Below are positions 63,011 to 64,000 of a DNA stretch of 64,000 nt, piece after piece (position 1 is the first letter of the stretch; each line of letters starts with the position of its first letter). The stretch spans positions 1,901,822-1,965,821 of the forward strand of contig NC_135158.1 in assembly GCF_050948215.1 (NCBI RefSeq), in the 5' to 3' direction. The position numbers were made by a program, and so were the translations under genes. The DNA comes from Halictus rubicundus (Eukaryota > Arthropoda > Insecta > Hymenoptera > Halictidae). A model generated the notes under the pieces. It worked only from the letters and a program-made list of their open reading frames with translations. It was not told the DNA's origin and searched no databases.

Positions 63011-64000
63011 ATGTTCAAGGTAGCGTTCTTGGTCACATTCATGGCGACAATCGTCGCCAATGTTCAAGCTGAAAGTAAGTATCCTTGTACTTGATAATGC
63101 TGAAAGAAAAGCTTTTTACCCAGATGATCGTTTAAGCCACAATATCTACGTTGGCAATCGGTTGTCGGGGCTTTCTATCGTAGACAAGATCCGTGACATT
63201 TATTGTATAATACAATGCGCTCTCGTTATTTAGAGAAGATCGTTTGCTACTTCGGTAGCTGGACCGTGTATCGTCCAGGGAACGGACAGATCCAAATATC
63301 GGACATCAACCCCAGTCTTTGCACGCACATGATCTACACCTTCATCGGTATCAACACGGACGGCACTGTCAAAATATTGGATCCGTGGGCCGATTTACCG
63401 GACGGCGGCGGCAAGAACGGTTTCGGCCAGTTGGTTGCCCGCAGCAAACAAAGCCCCGGTACCAAGGCTTTGATCGCGATCGGCGGCTGGAACGAGGGAT
63501 CCGCCAAGTTCTCGCAGGTGGTCAGAAATCCGCAAACCCGTTCCCGACTGGTTCAGGACGTGGTCGGGTTCCTGCAACGGTACAACTTCGACGGTTTCGA
63601 CGTCGACTGGGAATACCCTAACCAGCGCGGTGGTCAACCGTCCGACAAAGAGAATTTCGTGGCTCTGTTGAGGGAGCTGAGACAGGCTTTCGACAGCCGC
63701 GGTTACATCCTCAGCGTGGCCGTTGGCGCCGCTGAGAAGTCCGCTTCCCTATCCTACATCATCGATCAGGTGGCGCGGTATGTTCATTTCATCAATCTAA
63801 TGACCTACGACATGAACGGTTCCTGGAATAACTTCGCTGGCCACAACGCCCCTCTGTATGCTTCAGCTCGTGAACAAGGAGAACAGGCTAAACTCAATGT
63901 TGTAAGTGCACGTTGTACAGCTTGAATGTCGGTGTAGTTTATTGTCCAATCACGATGTTCTTTATTATTCTAGGATGCTGCCGTCCGCTACTGGCTCTCT
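63011..64000 (+). CDS. GH18 chitinase, 5' part (runs off the window)
   Basis: Exons 63011-63074, 63234-63901 and 63974 to beyond the window end. The first exon is a signal peptide (MFKVAFLVTFMATIVANVQA). The mature protein begins 'KKIVCYFGSWTVYRPG', the family's first conserved block. 'KALIAIGGWNEGSAKFS' is the second block, and 'FDGFDVDWEYP' is the catalytic DxxDxDxE motif with the acid Glu at 148. 'INLMTYDMNGSW' is the third block. All catalytic residues are present, so it should be an active secreted enzyme cleaving chitin, not a chitinase-like lectin. Whether a chitin-binding domain follows cannot be seen. The coding GC content is well above its neighbours. The insect chitinase group was not assigned. 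Confidence 0.93.

Noticed and set aside
1..64000. CRISPR arrays, operons, rRNA genes, telomeric repeats
   Set aside because: None seen. Spliced metazoan genes throughout make prokaryotic features inapplicable, and no run of TTAGG units was noticed.

Overview
The window looks like nuclear DNA of an insect, most likely a hymenopteran. It is AT-rich, every recognisable protein gene is cut by short GT-AG introns, the products are metazoan (KCMF1, dihydropteridine reductase, WDR91, SUPT3H, a ZAD zinc-finger protein, LRGUK, SSAT, PCLAF, an insect-type GH18 chitinase), and repeats fill much of the space between genes. The order is inferred from general character only. Exon boundaries were set by hand from splice signals, reading phase and family conservation. 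For each gene the summed exon lengths give an open frame.

Layout. 1-10.7 kb is a repeat province: a GC-rich 296-bp tandem array (about 1.6-2.85 kb), and a 6.6-kb foldback element (3222-9841) with ~1-kb inverted arms, a 7-bp target duplication, a hAT/ZMYM1-like transposase remnant and an orphan exon-like ORF. 10.9-18.6 kb has no recognisable gene and carries several microsatellites. 18.6-23.5 kb is KCMF1 (minus, 8 exons), with a hAT-type MITE in its last intron. 24.8-26.4 kb is Dhpr. 27.2 kb is a tRNA-Lys. 27.5-28.3 kb is the ATP synthase e subunit (minus). 29.0-31.7 kb is WDR91. 32.5-33.7 kb is SUPT3H (minus). 33.9-37.3 kb is nested repeats. 37.7-39.7 kb is a ZAD-C2H2 gene. 40.0-43.6 kb is an LRGUK-like gene (minus, 14 exons), and 43.7-44.4 kb is spermidine/spermine acetyltransferase (minus), 109 bp upstream of it. 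45.1-49.4 kb is a UIF/FYTTD1-like mRNA export adaptor. 50.7-52.7 and 53.5-56.3 kb are two tandem paralogues of the succinyl-CoA ligase beta subunit. 57.8-58.6 kb is PCLAF. 59.1-62.0 kb is a second copy of the 34.7-37.3 kb repeat complex. 63.0 kb to the end is the 5' part of a GH18 chitinase.

The genes are ordinary housekeeping and metabolic loci and do not form a pathway cluster. Mitochondrial metabolism appears three times (ATP synthase e and two SUCLA2 copies). Divergent pairs (KCMF1/Dhpr, ATP5ME/WDR91, SSAT/UIF) probably share promoter space. The most unusual material is the repeat fraction: foldback elements whose arms look homogenised, nested insertions with readable target duplications, and a 2.7-2.9-kb direct repeat pair bracketing 22 kb of genes. 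No previously undescribed functional system could be demonstrated. The foldback family and its internal modules are the best candidates for something not catalogued.
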